64,000 nucleotides of DNA, taken from positions 1 through 64,000 of the forward strand of contig QBXH01000002.1 in the NCBI GenBank assembly GCA_003283415.1, written 5' to 3'. Shown piece after piece: positions 41,130 to 48,470 of this stretch. Each line of letters opens with the position of its first letter. Position 1 is the stretch's first letter. The notes under the pieces are model-generated. The model was given only the letters and a program-made list of their open reading frames with translations, did no database searches and was not told the DNA's origin. Both the position numbers and the translations under genes were made by a program. This stretch comes from Prochlorococcus sp. AG-321-E21 (lineage in GTDB: Bacteria; Cyanobacteriota; Cyanobacteriia; PCC-6307; Cyanobiaceae).

Positions 41130-41285
41130 TTATTTAGAAAAAGGGAAGTCAACTTCTTTCCCATTACAAAACCGATCGAGCATTATTTCAGAACTAGCTT
41201 TGCTTACTTCACAAAAATGATTATCTCTAGTAGGTTTTAAAAGATCTCTGTGAATTTTATTATTTTTAATAACTTTAGAATTCAT
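41130..41285 (-). CDS. Tiny hypothetical protein
   Basis: 51 residues from the ATG at 41285: basic start (MNSKVIKNNKIHRDLLKPTRDN), then HFCEVSKASSEIMLDRFCNGKEV and a short hydrophobic end. It has two cysteines and is probably soluble. It converges exactly on the preceding gene (stops at 41129 and 41130). No family recognised; moderate-to-low certainty that it is translated. Confidence 0.45.
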   Translation of the reverse strand: MNSKVIKNNKIHRDLLKPTRDNHFCEVSKASSEIMLDRFCNGKEVDFPFSK

Positions 41286-41351
41286 TTTTTATATCGTTAC
41301 TTTATTTATAATATAAATTATTTTACTAATTTCATTATTCTCTATATTTGT

Positions 41352-41519
41352 TTAATATTTAGATTTAAAAGTTTCCCATTTCATGTTTTCTTCTAATTCA
41401 TTAATACTTTTAGAAATTGATACTAGATTCACTAATTGAAGAATTTGATTTTTATTTAATCTATCAGTAGCAATTAGTCGATTAATCTTTTTCAGAACAA
41501 TTTCATCATTAATATTCAT
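41352..41519 (-). CDS. Tiny helical hypothetical protein
   Basis: 55 residues from the ATG at 41517-41519 (MNINDEIVLKKINRLIATDR). Regularly spaced hydrophobics and charged residues suggest two helices (KKINRLIATDRLNKNQILQL and VSISKSINELEENMKWETF). No Cys, no signal peptide, no known family. It is followed upstream by about 220 bp of AT-rich DNA without a gene (41520-41738). Confidence 0.5.
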   Translation of the reverse strand: MNINDEIVLKKINRLIATDRLNKNQILQLVNLVSISKSINELEENMKWETFKSKY

Positions 41520-41738
41520 ATTTAATTGCCTTCTTTTGTTTAACCTTTTTTTTTTAACTTGATGGATTTAAATGTTGAGAAATAGATAATCAATGAAATA
41601 ATTAACTAACTGACTGACTCAAGAAAAAATTAAATACTAATTCCAATTATATTAAAAACACATTAATATTCGAGAAATATATACAAAATTACTAACCTCA
41701 TTTTTATTTAATTTCGTTTAGTCTATTAAAAAAGATCA

Positions 41739-41909
41739 ATGAAAAACATAAACAACTCTGAATTTATATCTAGGAGCGAGGTGAACGATATGATTGAGAG
41801 TGCTATTAGAAGGCACAATAGGAGGTCAACTATAATATCAAGCGTTTTAGGTTGGATTTTAATAGGAGGATATTCTTTTGGTTTGTTTCAAGTAGTACAG
41901 AACGTTTAA
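41739..41909 (+). CDS. Tiny membrane protein with basic N-terminal region
   Basis: 56 residues from the ATG at 41739. The N-terminal half is polar and becomes strongly basic (SRSEVNDMIESAIRRHNRRS); the C-terminal half is a transmembrane helix (TIISSVLGWILIGGYSFGLF). The arrangement suggests a cytoplasmic N-terminus. An AGGAGC-type purine stretch lies inside the gene, not upstream. No family recognised. Confidence 0.5.
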   Translation: MKNINNSEFISRSEVNDMIESAIRRHNRRSTIISSVLGWILIGGYSFGLFQVVQNV

Positions 41910-41971
41910 GAGCTCATTAGATTATAAAATAGTCTATTTAATGTTAAATTAAGATAACTTATCTAATTACT

Positions 41972-42190
41972 ATGAGAGAATATATTAATACAAATCTAAA
42001 AGTTATAGAGACTCATTTAAGGAAAAGAACCAAAAAACTTTCTAAATTAAATAGTAACTCAATTAGCGAGGAGTTTAAAGAATGGTATGAACCCTTATTT
42101 GATAAAGAATTAATTTGGACGTTACCAGACTTAACTAGAAATGAAAGATATACAAACTTTTGTAGATCAATTAGGAAAAAGATTAGTTAG
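41972..42190 (+). CDS. Small basic hypothetical protein
   Basis: 72 residues, strongly basic at both ends (THLRKRTKKLSKLN and CRSIRKKIS), with an acidic aromatic centre (EEFKEWYEPLFDKELIWTLPDL). It is probably soluble; the basic ends could bind nucleic acid, which is speculation. Part of the tiny-gene cluster after the tRNA; 4 bp from the next convergent gene. Confidence 0.55.
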   Translation: MREYINTNLKVIETHLRKRTKKLSKLNSNSISEEFKEWYEPLFDKELIWTLPDLTRNERYTNFCRSIRKKIS

Positions 42191-42194
42191 AGAA

Positions 42195-42353
42195 TTAGTT
42201 TCCTAAATTTATATCATTAATTTTTAAATAAAAGTATCCAGCAAAACCGACGATATTTAATATCAAAACGAACAGCCATGCATTGATTGGTTGATCACGA
42301 TCTAACTTTTTAATTTTAAGTTTTGATCTTAGTCTTTCTAAATAATTAGCCAT
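42195..42353 (-). CDS. Tiny single-pass membrane protein
   Basis: 52 residues from the ATG at 42353: a very basic N-terminus (MANYLERLRSKLKIKKLDRD) and one transmembrane helix (INAWLFVLILNIVGFAGYFYL). By the positive-inside rule the N-terminus should be cytoplasmic. No family recognised. The size, charge bias and hydrophobic block make it a convincing small gene. Confidence 0.55.
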   Translation of the reverse strand: MANYLERLRSKLKIKKLDRDQPINAWLFVLILNIVGFAGYFYLKINDINLGN

Positions 42354-42445
42354 AATAATTAATAATATTTAAATATTTTTTTATTAACTAATTTTAAATA
42401 ATAAAAATAGATTTAATAAAAAATTAAAGTTAAAAGACTTTCATA

Positions 42446-42532
42446 TTATTTAGTTTTATTTTCATCTTCTCTTTTAATAGGGTATTTAATCAATTCTCTT
42501 TTAAGATTCTTTATTAATTTAGAATAACTCAT
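42446..42532 (-). CDS. Possible 28-residue basic peptide
   Basis: A 28-residue frame from the ATG at 42532 (MSYSKLIKNLKRELIKYPIK), very Lys-rich. It may be a real small protein of this cluster or a chance frame in AT-rich DNA. Included because its start, codon use and position resemble its neighbours. Confidence 0.3.
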   Translation of the reverse strand: MSYSKLIKNLKRELIKYPIKREDENKTK

Positions 42533-42676
42533 TATTGTAAATTTCCTTGTTAAGGACTGATGCCATTTCATAGATACATATTATAGAATTACTTGCTATA
42601 TTATAATCGTAAAAATTATTATAAATTTAAGGTATTAAAACCCCAAAATTTTATCAAAAAAAGGATCACAAATTCC

Positions 42677-43261
42677 ATGAGTTTTAGAGTAGGTCAACAA
42701 GCCCCAGATTTCACTGCAACGGCAGTAATTGATCAAGAATTTAAAGACATAACTCTTTCAAGTTACAGAGGCAAATGGGTTGTGCTGTTTTTTTATCCAC
42801 TAGACTTCACTTTTGTTTGTCCTACAGAAATAACAGCATTCAGTGATGAATTTAATAAATTCTCTGACTTAAACACTGAAGTATTAGGAGTATCTGTAGA
42901 TAGTAAACATTGCCACTTAGCTTGGATACAAACACCTAGAAATGAGGGCGGTATAGGTGATATTAACTATCCTTTAGTTTCTGATTTGAAAAGAGAAATT
43001 TGCCAGTCTTACAACGTACTTAATGATGATGGAGAAGCGGATAGAGGTTTATTTCTTATAAATCCAGAAGGGATAGTAATGCATACTACAGTTAATAAAG
43101 CTCCTGTAGGAAGAAATGTTGACGAAACTCTAAGAATACTTCAGGGTTATCAATATGTAGCAGCCAATCCAGATGAGGTCTGCCCTGCAAACTGGACTCC
43201 AGGAGAGAAAACAATGCTAGAAGATCCAAAGGGAAGTAAGGATTATTTCTCTGCCCTTTAA
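42677..43261 (+). CDS. 2-Cys peroxiredoxin
   Basis: Thiol peroxidase that removes H2O2 and organic peroxides using thioredoxin. The ATG at 42677 ([17 protein letters not shown]) is preferred, with AAAGGA just upstream; in-frame codons from 42593 look non-coding. The peroxidatic Cys is in [14 protein letters not shown], and the resolving Cys is in [15 protein letters not shown]. The 194 residues are full length for the typical AhpC/Prx1 group. A perfect 16-bp hairpin follows the stop. Confidence 0.96.
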   Translation: MSFRVGQQAPDFTATAVIDQEFKDITLSSYRGKWVVLFFYPLDFTFVCPTEITAFSDEFNKFSDLNTEVLGVSVDSKHCHLAWIQTPRNEGGIGDINYPLVSDLKREICQSYNVLNDDGEADRGLFLINPEGIVMHTTVNKAPVGRNVDETLRILQGYQYVAANPDEVCPANWTPGEKTMLEDPKGSKDYFSAL

Positions 43262-43276
43262 ACTGAGATAAGTAAG

Positions 43277-43317
43277 TTATTCAATACTTTTTTATCTAAT
43301 CAAAAAGTATTGAATAA
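43277..43317. terminator. Bidirectional hairpin between convergent genes
   Basis: A perfect 16-bp inverted repeat, TTATTCAATACTTTTT (43277-43292) and AAAAAGTATTGAATAA (43302-43317), with a 9-nt loop, 15 bp after the peroxiredoxin stop. It also includes the stop and last codons of the minus-strand membrane protein (TAG at 43296-43298). The A/T tracts sit inside the stem, so it can serve as a terminator or stabilising end in both directions. Confidence 0.65.
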
Positions 43318-44057
43318 TATAAAAGTATCAATAAGTAAAATATAAAAAAGTTAAAAATTGGTGAAATTTCTTTTCTATATGGTTTTGGAACTCTCCAATC
43401 ACTTAAATATGAATCGTATGAAATATACGACCACAAATAAAAGAATATTTCAATAACTAACAGAATAATAATATTGATAATACTAATATTGTCGAATGTC
43501 GAAATATCGAATTGAGTTAAATCAGTTGATAAACTATTGTTAATTCGTATATACCAATTGACAACAGAAATTATAAAATAATTTATTAAAGTAATTTTTT
43601 TTATAATTAATTTAGTTCTTTTAAATATTAATAAAATAGATATAATCGGTACGATAATTATTTGTTTATCAATAAAAATATTAAATTCAAACAAGTCATT
43701 ATTATTACTTATAATAAAGTTATAAATTACATTTAAATTTATAAAAATATATACTGATAAAAGAGTTGAGAGTGTGACTAAAATAATTGATGTTATTAAG
43801 AGTAGAAACTTACCTCTAAAATTATTCCTTTTAGTAGCTTTATGAGAAATAAATTTATAATCTGTATACTGACTTAAAGAATTAATGATTACAAAAATTG
43901 GTACAAGTAGACCGCTTAAATAATATAAAATTTTATAAATACTAAAAGTATTAATATCAAATAAATATAAATTTAACCATTGTTTTTGAACTATAGGAAA
44001 AAGTAACACTAATAATAAAATTTTGGATATCCTTACTAGGCTAAATTTTATTATCAA
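43296..44057 (-). CDS. Multi-pass membrane protein, function unknown
   Basis: 253 residues, very hydrophobic and AT-rich. About six transmembrane helices are visible: ISKILLLVLLFPIVQ, ILYYLSGLLVPIFVIINSL, FLLLITSIILVTLSTLLSVYIFI, IIIVPIISILLIF, IINIIILLVIEIFFYLWSYI and the C-terminal FNFFIFYLLILLYYSI. A conserved-looking cytosolic patch is YDSYLSDWRVPKPYRKE near the C-terminus. No family recognised. It lies 34 bp downstream of the FtsH-like gene on the same strand and is probably cotranscribed with it. Confidence 0.7.
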   Translation of the reverse strand: MIIKFSLVRISKILLLVLLFPIVQKQWLNLYLFDINTFSIYKILYYLSGLLVPIFVIINSLSQYTDYKFISHKATKRNNFRGKFLLLITSIILVTLSTLLSVYIFINLNVIYNFIISNNNDLFEFNIFIDKQIIIVPIISILLIFKRTKLIIKKITLINYFIISVVNWYIRINNSLSTDLTQFDISTFDNISIINIIILLVIEIFFYLWSYISYDSYLSDWRVPKPYRKEISPIFNFFIFYLLILLYYSILFD

Positions 44058-44091
44058 GGTAAAACTTTTTATTTTAAATTAATTTATTAAA

Positions 44092-45846
44092 TCATACTTT
44101 TATTAAATTAGAACTTATTTTTCTAAAAATATCATTCTCTATGGTTTCTTTTATTATTAAAATATCAACTAATTTCTCCAATAAAATTCGATTATTACTT
44201 ATGATATTCATGGCATTATTTAATGAAATCTTAGAAATATTGATAATTTCATTGTCTATTTTGGAGTAAGTATTATCAGCTATGATTGATTTATTCTTGA
44301 CAAAACCATCTCCAATTAATAATTCGCTACTATTCTCTATAGAAATAGGTCCTATTATGGAGAATCCATATTTAGTTACCATTTCTCTCACAACATTTGT
44401 TGCATAAGATATATCATTAATTGAGCATTGAGTAATTTCATTTTTACCATAGACTATCGTTTCAGCAGCCCTCCCTGCTAAGGCTATTTCAATTTTAGTT
44501 AACAATAATTTTTTTGAAATTAAACCACTTGATATAGTATCTTCGTCTGGATTAATTTTCGTATATCCCCCCATGTAGCCTGATCTAGGAAGAATTGTTA
44601 TTTTATCTACTGAATCGATGCCATTTCTAACGGCAGATACAATTGCACGTCCAACTTCATTATATGCAACTATTTTTTTCATATTTTGAGAAGAAACAAT
44701 AGAAGTACGAAGACCAAGAGTAACTTTATCTAATGCAGCCTCTATATGGTCATCACAAATGAATTTAGATTCTTCTCTAGCACAATGTATAGCACTTTCA
44801 TTCATTAAATTTGCCAAGTCAGCTCCAGAAAAACCTACTGTTCTTGTAGCCCAATATGCTAAATCTACATTTTTAGAAAGTGGTTTCGTTAAAGAATGAA
44901 CTGCGAGTATTTTTTTTCTACCATCTAAATCAGGTAACATTACTTCAATTTTTCTATCGAATCGCCCTGGTCTCAGAAGAGCAGAATCTAAAATATCTGG
45001 TCTATTTGTAGCAGCAATAACGATAATACCCGAATTATCCACAAAGCCATCTAGTTCCGTTAATAGTTGATTAAGAGTTTGTTCTCTTTCATCATTACCT
45101 CCTCCGATTCCAGAACCTCGTTGCCTTCCAATAGAATCAATTTCATCGATAAATATTATGCAAGGAGATTTTTCTTTAGCTTTTTCAAATAAGTTTCTAA
45201 CTCTACTTGCTCCAACACCAACAAATAGTTCAACAAATTCTGAAGCGGCAATAGAAAGGAAAGGAACTCCTGACTCGCCGGCAATAGCTTTAGCTAATAA
45301 TGTTTTCCCAGTTCCTGGAGGGCCTATTAATAGAATCCCTTTAGGTACTTTTGCTCCAAGATCTGTGAATTTTTTTGGTTCATTAAGAAATTTTATTACT
45401 TCTTTTAGTTCTTCAGCAGCTTCTGGAACTCCAGCAACATCATCAAATCGTGTATCTACATCATCAATAGTGACGAATTTGGATTTATTTTTACCAAAAC
45501 CTAAAGCTTTTGAAGCAAGTTTGGAGGTACTCCGCAATATTAAAACAACTGCGATTAAAAAAATTAAAAAAAGACCAACTGATGCAAAAGAATTTGCTGA
45601 TGTTAATTCTTTACGACTGTTATTAATGGTTAGCTCAACGTTATTTTCGGATGCTTTTTCAATAATTAATTGGTCATTATAAAGGATAGGTATTTTTTCT
45701 TTAATTCCATTTTTATAAAGAACGTCGATTTCCCTCTTTCTAGGATAAAAGTAAATAGATTTTATATTCCCCGAATCTAACTCTAATAAGAGATCAGAGT
45801 AGCTTTTTTTAGAATTTGAATATGAGAAATTTGATTTAAAGAACAC
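44092..45846 (-). CDS. FtsH-like AAA protein lacking the HExxH protease motif
   Basis: A membrane AAA protein related to FtsH/FtsHi. It begins with GTG at 45846 and has a periplasmic-type N-domain, one clear transmembrane helix (about 88-110), and a complete ATPase: [24 protein letters not shown] (Walker A), [15 protein letters not shown] (Walker B) and the SRH ([11 protein letters not shown]). Where FtsH has HEAGH, this protein has [10 protein letters not shown] (N396-R400, bases 44647-44661): both zinc-ligand His are gone although Glu is kept. The downstream ligand region ([15 protein letters not shown]) remains. The first FtsH membrane helix also appears absent. Unfoldase or chaperone activity without proteolysis is expected, possibly in hetero-oligomers. 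Confidence 0.92.
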   Translation of the reverse strand: MFFKSNFSYSNSKKSYSDLLLELDSGNIKSIYFYPRKREIDVLYKNGIKEKIPILYNDQLIIEKASENNVELTINNSRKELTSANSFASVGLFLIFLIAVVLILRSTSKLASKALGFGKNKSKFVTIDDVDTRFDDVAGVPEAAEELKEVIKFLNEPKKFTDLGAKVPKGILLIGPPGTGKTLLAKAIAGESGVPFLSIAASEFVELFVGVGASRVRNLFEKAKEKSPCIIFIDEIDSIGRQRGSGIGGGNDEREQTLNQLLTELDGFVDNSGIIVIAATNRPDILDSALLRPGRFDRKIEVMLPDLDGRKKILAVHSLTKPLSKNVDLAYWATRTVGFSGADLANLMNESAIHCAREESKFICDDHIEAALDKVTLGLRTSIVSSQNMKKIVAYNEVGRAIVSAVRNGIDSVDKITILPRSGYMGGYTKINPDEDTISSGLISKKLLLTKIEIALAGRAAETIVYGKNEITQCSINDISYATNVVREMVTKYGFSIIGPISIENSSELLIGDGFVKNKSIIADNTYSKIDNEIINISKISLNNAMNIISNNRILLEKLVDILIIKETIENDIFRKISSNLIKV

Positions 45847-45981
45847 TAATCTTCATTAAAATATAATAAATAAAGCATAAAAGCTTAGGGAAATAATTGC
45901 AGTATTTAAAATAAATATACTCAAATATTTGAGAGATAACCATTGAAAGGTTATATTAATAAATGGATATAATAAATTAGT

Positions 45982-46155
45982 ATGGCCGTTCCAAAGAAGA
46001 AAAAATCAAAGAGTAAGAGAAATCATAGACATGCTGTTTGGAAAGGTAAAGCAGCATTAGCTGCTCAAAAAGCTATGTCACTAGGTAAATCTGTTTTAAC
46101 TGGTAAAGCACAAGGATTTGTCTATCCAATTGATGAAGAAGAAAGTGATGAATAA
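45982..46155 (+). CDS. rpmF: 50S ribosomal protein L32
   Basis: 57 residues from the ATG at 45982 ([20 protein letters not shown]), the standard cyanobacterial L32 start, with [27 protein letters not shown]. No zinc-binding Cys are present, as in the plastid/cyanobacterial Cys-less form. It is divergent from the FtsH-like gene with a 135-bp spacer and ends 5 bp before a convergent gene. Confidence 0.96.
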   Translation: MAVPKKKKSKSKRNHRHAVWKGKAALAAQKAMSLGKSVLTGKAQGFVYPIDEEESDE

Positions 46156-46160
46156 TCTGG

Positions 46161-46487
46161 CTAAGATCCTAATTTAAAGGCTTCAAGTATTACAGCGTAA
46201 GTTGCACCAATTCGAATTTTATCAATTATTGACCACAAGTAAAATAAACTTGAATCCCTAGATGGTTTAACTCTAATTATTAGCTCAATAATAAATATTA
46301 TTATAGGAACCATTATTAACTCATTTTGGCCTTCAGAAATGAATTTAGTAACGAAATTTGCAAATAAAAAATAACCTATTAAAACAGAAATAATATTAAT
46401 AGATTTTGATTTCCAAGAGGAACTTAAAAAACCAAACAATAAATTATTAAATTGATCATTAATTCTTGAGAATTTTGTATTTTGCAT
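46161..46487 (-). CDS. ycf20: Ycf20/DUF565 family membrane protein
   Basis: 108 residues resembling Ycf20 (DUF565), a thylakoid-type membrane protein of cyanobacteria and plastids. It has an N-terminal helix with NTKFSRINDQFNNLLFGFLSSSWKSKSI, two or three hydrophobic segments (IISVLIGYFLFANFV, LIMVPIIIFIIELIIRV), and the C-terminal SLFYLWSIIDKIRIGATYAVILEAFKLG typical of the family. Plant homologues are linked to non-photochemical quenching. It abuts the HAD gene (1-bp gap) on the same strand. Confidence 0.75.
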   Translation of the reverse strand: MQNTKFSRINDQFNNLLFGFLSSSWKSKSINIISVLIGYFLFANFVTKFISEGQNELIMVPIIIFIIELIIRVKPSRDSSLFYLWSIIDKIRIGATYAVILEAFKLGS

Positions 46488-46488
46488 T

Positions 46489-47238
46489 TTAAAGAGTCAT
46501 CAAATATTTTTCCAAGTAGTCAAAATCAACATAGTTTCTATCAAGCTTAGGTCCTTTAATAACTTTAGCTTTGCAACTTTCATTACCTAGACAATCTATA
46601 AAACAATCTAAATCTATATCTTTATCAATATCAGCTGGAATATTTGAAGGAACATAAATAGTAGGAAGTTCAGCTGCTAATGAAGATCTGAGTCCAGGAG
46701 TAGAATCTTCAAAAACTATAGATTTATTAAATTTTATACCGCTTAATTTCATCGCTTTCAGGTAAGGCATAGGATTTGGTTTATGAAATTGAACGTCATC
46801 ACTTGAAATGATAAATTCAAATGGACTAAACTCTTTAAATAATTGCTTAATTATTAATTTTGCTTGTTTCTTAGAACTTGAAGTAACTATAAATTGTCTT
46901 ACTTTTTTTTTTTGTAGTTCCCTTATTAATCGATTAACACCCATTTTGAGTGATAAAACATTATTTTTTTTTACGTAATTAATATAGTGATATTGTTTTC
47001 TTTCATGAATCTTCTTAACTTCTTGATTATTCATCGAGTTATTTATTAATTTTGAATAATAAGAAATTCTATTTTTACCTCCATTTATTTTTAATAGATT
47101 TAAATATGTAGATATATCCCAATTCCAATTAAGATTAAAATCATTAAATGCGTAATTAAAAGCTGGTAAATGAGCTTCTAATTCAGTATTAGCAATTGTC
47201 CCATCTAAATCCCAATAAACACCTTCAAGGTAAGTCAC
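46489..47238 (-). CDS. HAD-superfamily phosphatase (CbbY/PGM-like)
   Basis: 249 residues of the haloacid dehalogenase superfamily. Motif I is VYWDLDGTIANTE (Asp nucleophile and acid-base Asp), motif II is QFIVTSSSKKQ, and motifs III/IV are in QFHKPNPMPYLKAMK and IVFEDSTPGLRSSLAA. The helical cap follows motif I, as in CbbY, beta-PGM and plastid SHB17-like sugar phosphatases. The substrate cannot be assigned from sequence. It is upstream of ycf20 in a two-gene run. Confidence 0.88.
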   Translation of the reverse strand: MTYLEGVYWDLDGTIANTELEAHLPAFNYAFNDFNLNWNWDISTYLNLLKINGGKNRISYYSKLINNSMNNQEVKKIHERKQYHYINYVKKNNVLSLKMGVNRLIRELQKKKVRQFIVTSSSKKQAKLIIKQLFKEFSPFEFIISSDDVQFHKPNPMPYLKAMKLSGIKFNKSIVFEDSTPGLRSSLAAELPTIYVPSNIPADIDKDIDLDCFIDCLGNESCKAKVIKGPKLDRNYVDFDYLEKYLMTL

Positions 47239-47258
47239 AGAGAGTTAAACAATATTAT

Positions 47259-47336
47259 TTATTTGCGAAAAAAAACAAGCGCAATTATTGCTGGTCCAGC
47301 CAATGCAACAACGGCTAAAGGGATAAGAGTTGCCAT
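47259..47336 (-). CDS. psb30: Psb30/Ycf12-like photosystem II small subunit
   Basis: A 25-residue peptide from the ATG at 47334-47336: MATLIPLAVVALAGPAIIAL followed by VFFRK. The single hydrophobic helix with AGP and a basic C-terminus matches the pattern of Ycf12/Psb30, a peripheral one-helix PSII protein near cytochrome b559. The cyanobacterial versions I recall have a longer N-terminus, so this would be a minimal form. It sits between the HAD gene and the divergent YkgJ-like gene. Confidence 0.6.
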   Translation of the reverse strand: MATLIPLAVVALAGPAIIALVFFRK

Positions 47337-47417
47337 AGGATAAATTATATAATGTGATACTATTTTTACAAATAAACCTTTCAACTGTACCTATACGTTA
47401 CAAGATTGAATTAAATT

Positions 47418-47765
47418 ATGAAGTCATGGAGTTGTATAGAAAATTGTGGAGCCTGTTGCCGTTTCGATTTAGCGGAGAGAGATAATATTACAGGAGTACT
47501 AAGCAGTAAAGATATAGCTTTAATAAATTCCATGACTGGTAAAGATGGATGGTGTAAATATCTTGATAAATCAAAAAGAAAATGCATGATTTATGAAACT
47601 AGACCACATTTTTGTCGTGTAAATGAATTTTCAAAATCATTCAAAAGTTATCTAAAAAATGGTGATGGATTTCTAATAGATTGTTGTAAACAACATATCT
47701 CCTCTATTTATGGAAGAAAAAGTATACAAATGAAGGCTTTTAAAACGGCTGTTTCAGAGAAATGA
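47418..47765 (+). CDS. YkgJ-family cysteine cluster protein
   Basis: 115 residues with the zinc/iron-chelating cysteine cluster of the UPF0153/YkgJ family: SCIENCGACCRFDL at the N-terminus, WCKYLDKSKRKCMIYETRPHFCR in the middle and DCCKQH near the end. Cytoplasmic metal binding, probably Fe-S or Zn, is expected; no specific role is known. It overlaps the first GDT1-like gene by 4 bp (ATGA), so they are translationally coupled. Confidence 0.88.
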   Translation: MKSWSCIENCGACCRFDLAERDNITGVLSSKDIALINSMTGKDGWCKYLDKSKRKCMIYETRPHFCRVNEFSKSFKSYLKNGDGFLIDCCKQHISSIYGRKSIQMKAFKTAVSEK

Positions 47766-48088
47766 ACATTGATTTAGAAAAAAAAGAAATAAAAGAAGAA
47801 AAAAATTTTTCATCTATATTTATAACAACATTTACTACCATATTTATTGCTGAACTTGGTGATAAAACACAATTAGCCACGCTATTATTAACTGCAGAAT
47901 CAGGTAAACCAATTGTTGTTTTTATAGGTAGTTCGATAGCATTAATAGGTTCTAGCTTAATAGGTGTATTAATTGGTAAATGGTTATCAAATAAAATATC
48001 ACCAAGTAGATTTGGCTTTTTTACTGGTTTATTAATGTTAATAATTAGTATATTTTTAGCTTATGACATTATAAAACCTTACATATAA
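47762..48088 (+). CDS. GDT1/TMEM165 family transporter, first half-size subunit
   Basis: Half-size member of the UPF0016/GDT1 family of Mn2+/Ca2+ cation transporters. The signature ELGDKTQLATLLL lies in the first transmembrane helix (from about residue 34), followed by two further helices (IVVFIGSSIALIGSSLIGVLIGKWL and FFTGLLMLIISIFLAYDII). One copy of the motif means it must pair, presumably with the adjacent second half. It overlaps the YkgJ gene by 4 bp and is directly followed by the second half. Confidence 0.88.
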   Translation: MNIDLEKKEIKEEKNFSSIFITTFTTIFIAELGDKTQLATLLLTAESGKPIVVFIGSSIALIGSSLIGVLIGKWLSNKISPSRFGFFTGLLMLIISIFLAYDIIKPYI

Positions 48089-48400
48089 ATGATTTTAAGT
48101 TTATTCCTATCGACATTTCTAACAATATTTATTGCCGAACTAGGAGACAAGACTCAGTTTGCTACGTTAACAATGAGTGGCACATCCAATAGACCTTTAG
48201 CCGTTTTTTTAGGTTCATCAACTGCTCTTGTATTAGCTAGTTTAATAGGTGTATTAGCAGGTGGATCAATTTCCAATTTTGTTTCTGAAATAATATTAAA
48301 ATCTATAGCATCTGTTACTTTTTTTATCTTAGGTACAAGACTTCTCATAATTTCATCTAATTCAAATAAAAATGATAATAATGAGAGAGATATTAAATAG
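48089..48400 (+). CDS. GDT1/TMEM165 family transporter, second half-size subunit
   Basis: 103 residues carrying the second copy of the motif (ELGDKTQFATLTMSG) and three hydrophobic helices (LSLFLSTFLTIFI, PLAVFLGSSTALVLASLIGVLAGG, SIASVTFFILGTRLLIIS). Its ATG directly follows the stop of the first half. Together they reproduce the two-repeat architecture of full-length cyanobacterial Mn exporters such as Synechocystis Mnx, so a heterodimer exporting Mn2+ across the thylakoid or plasma membrane is likely. Confidence 0.88.
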   Translation: MILSLFLSTFLTIFIAELGDKTQFATLTMSGTSNRPLAVFLGSSTALVLASLIGVLAGGSISNFVSEIILKSIASVTFFILGTRLLIISSNSNKNDNNERDIK

Positions 48401-48470
48401 TTTTTTGATTAGAAATAAAGATATAATATAAATATATTTTTTATACATTTGTTAGATATTTAAAGTCATT

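Noticed and set aside
45158-45682. 174-residue open frame on the plus strand opposite the FtsH-like gene
   Set aside because: Mirror frame of a well-supported AAA gene; its sequence has no family character and it is low-complexity Ser/Ala/Pro.
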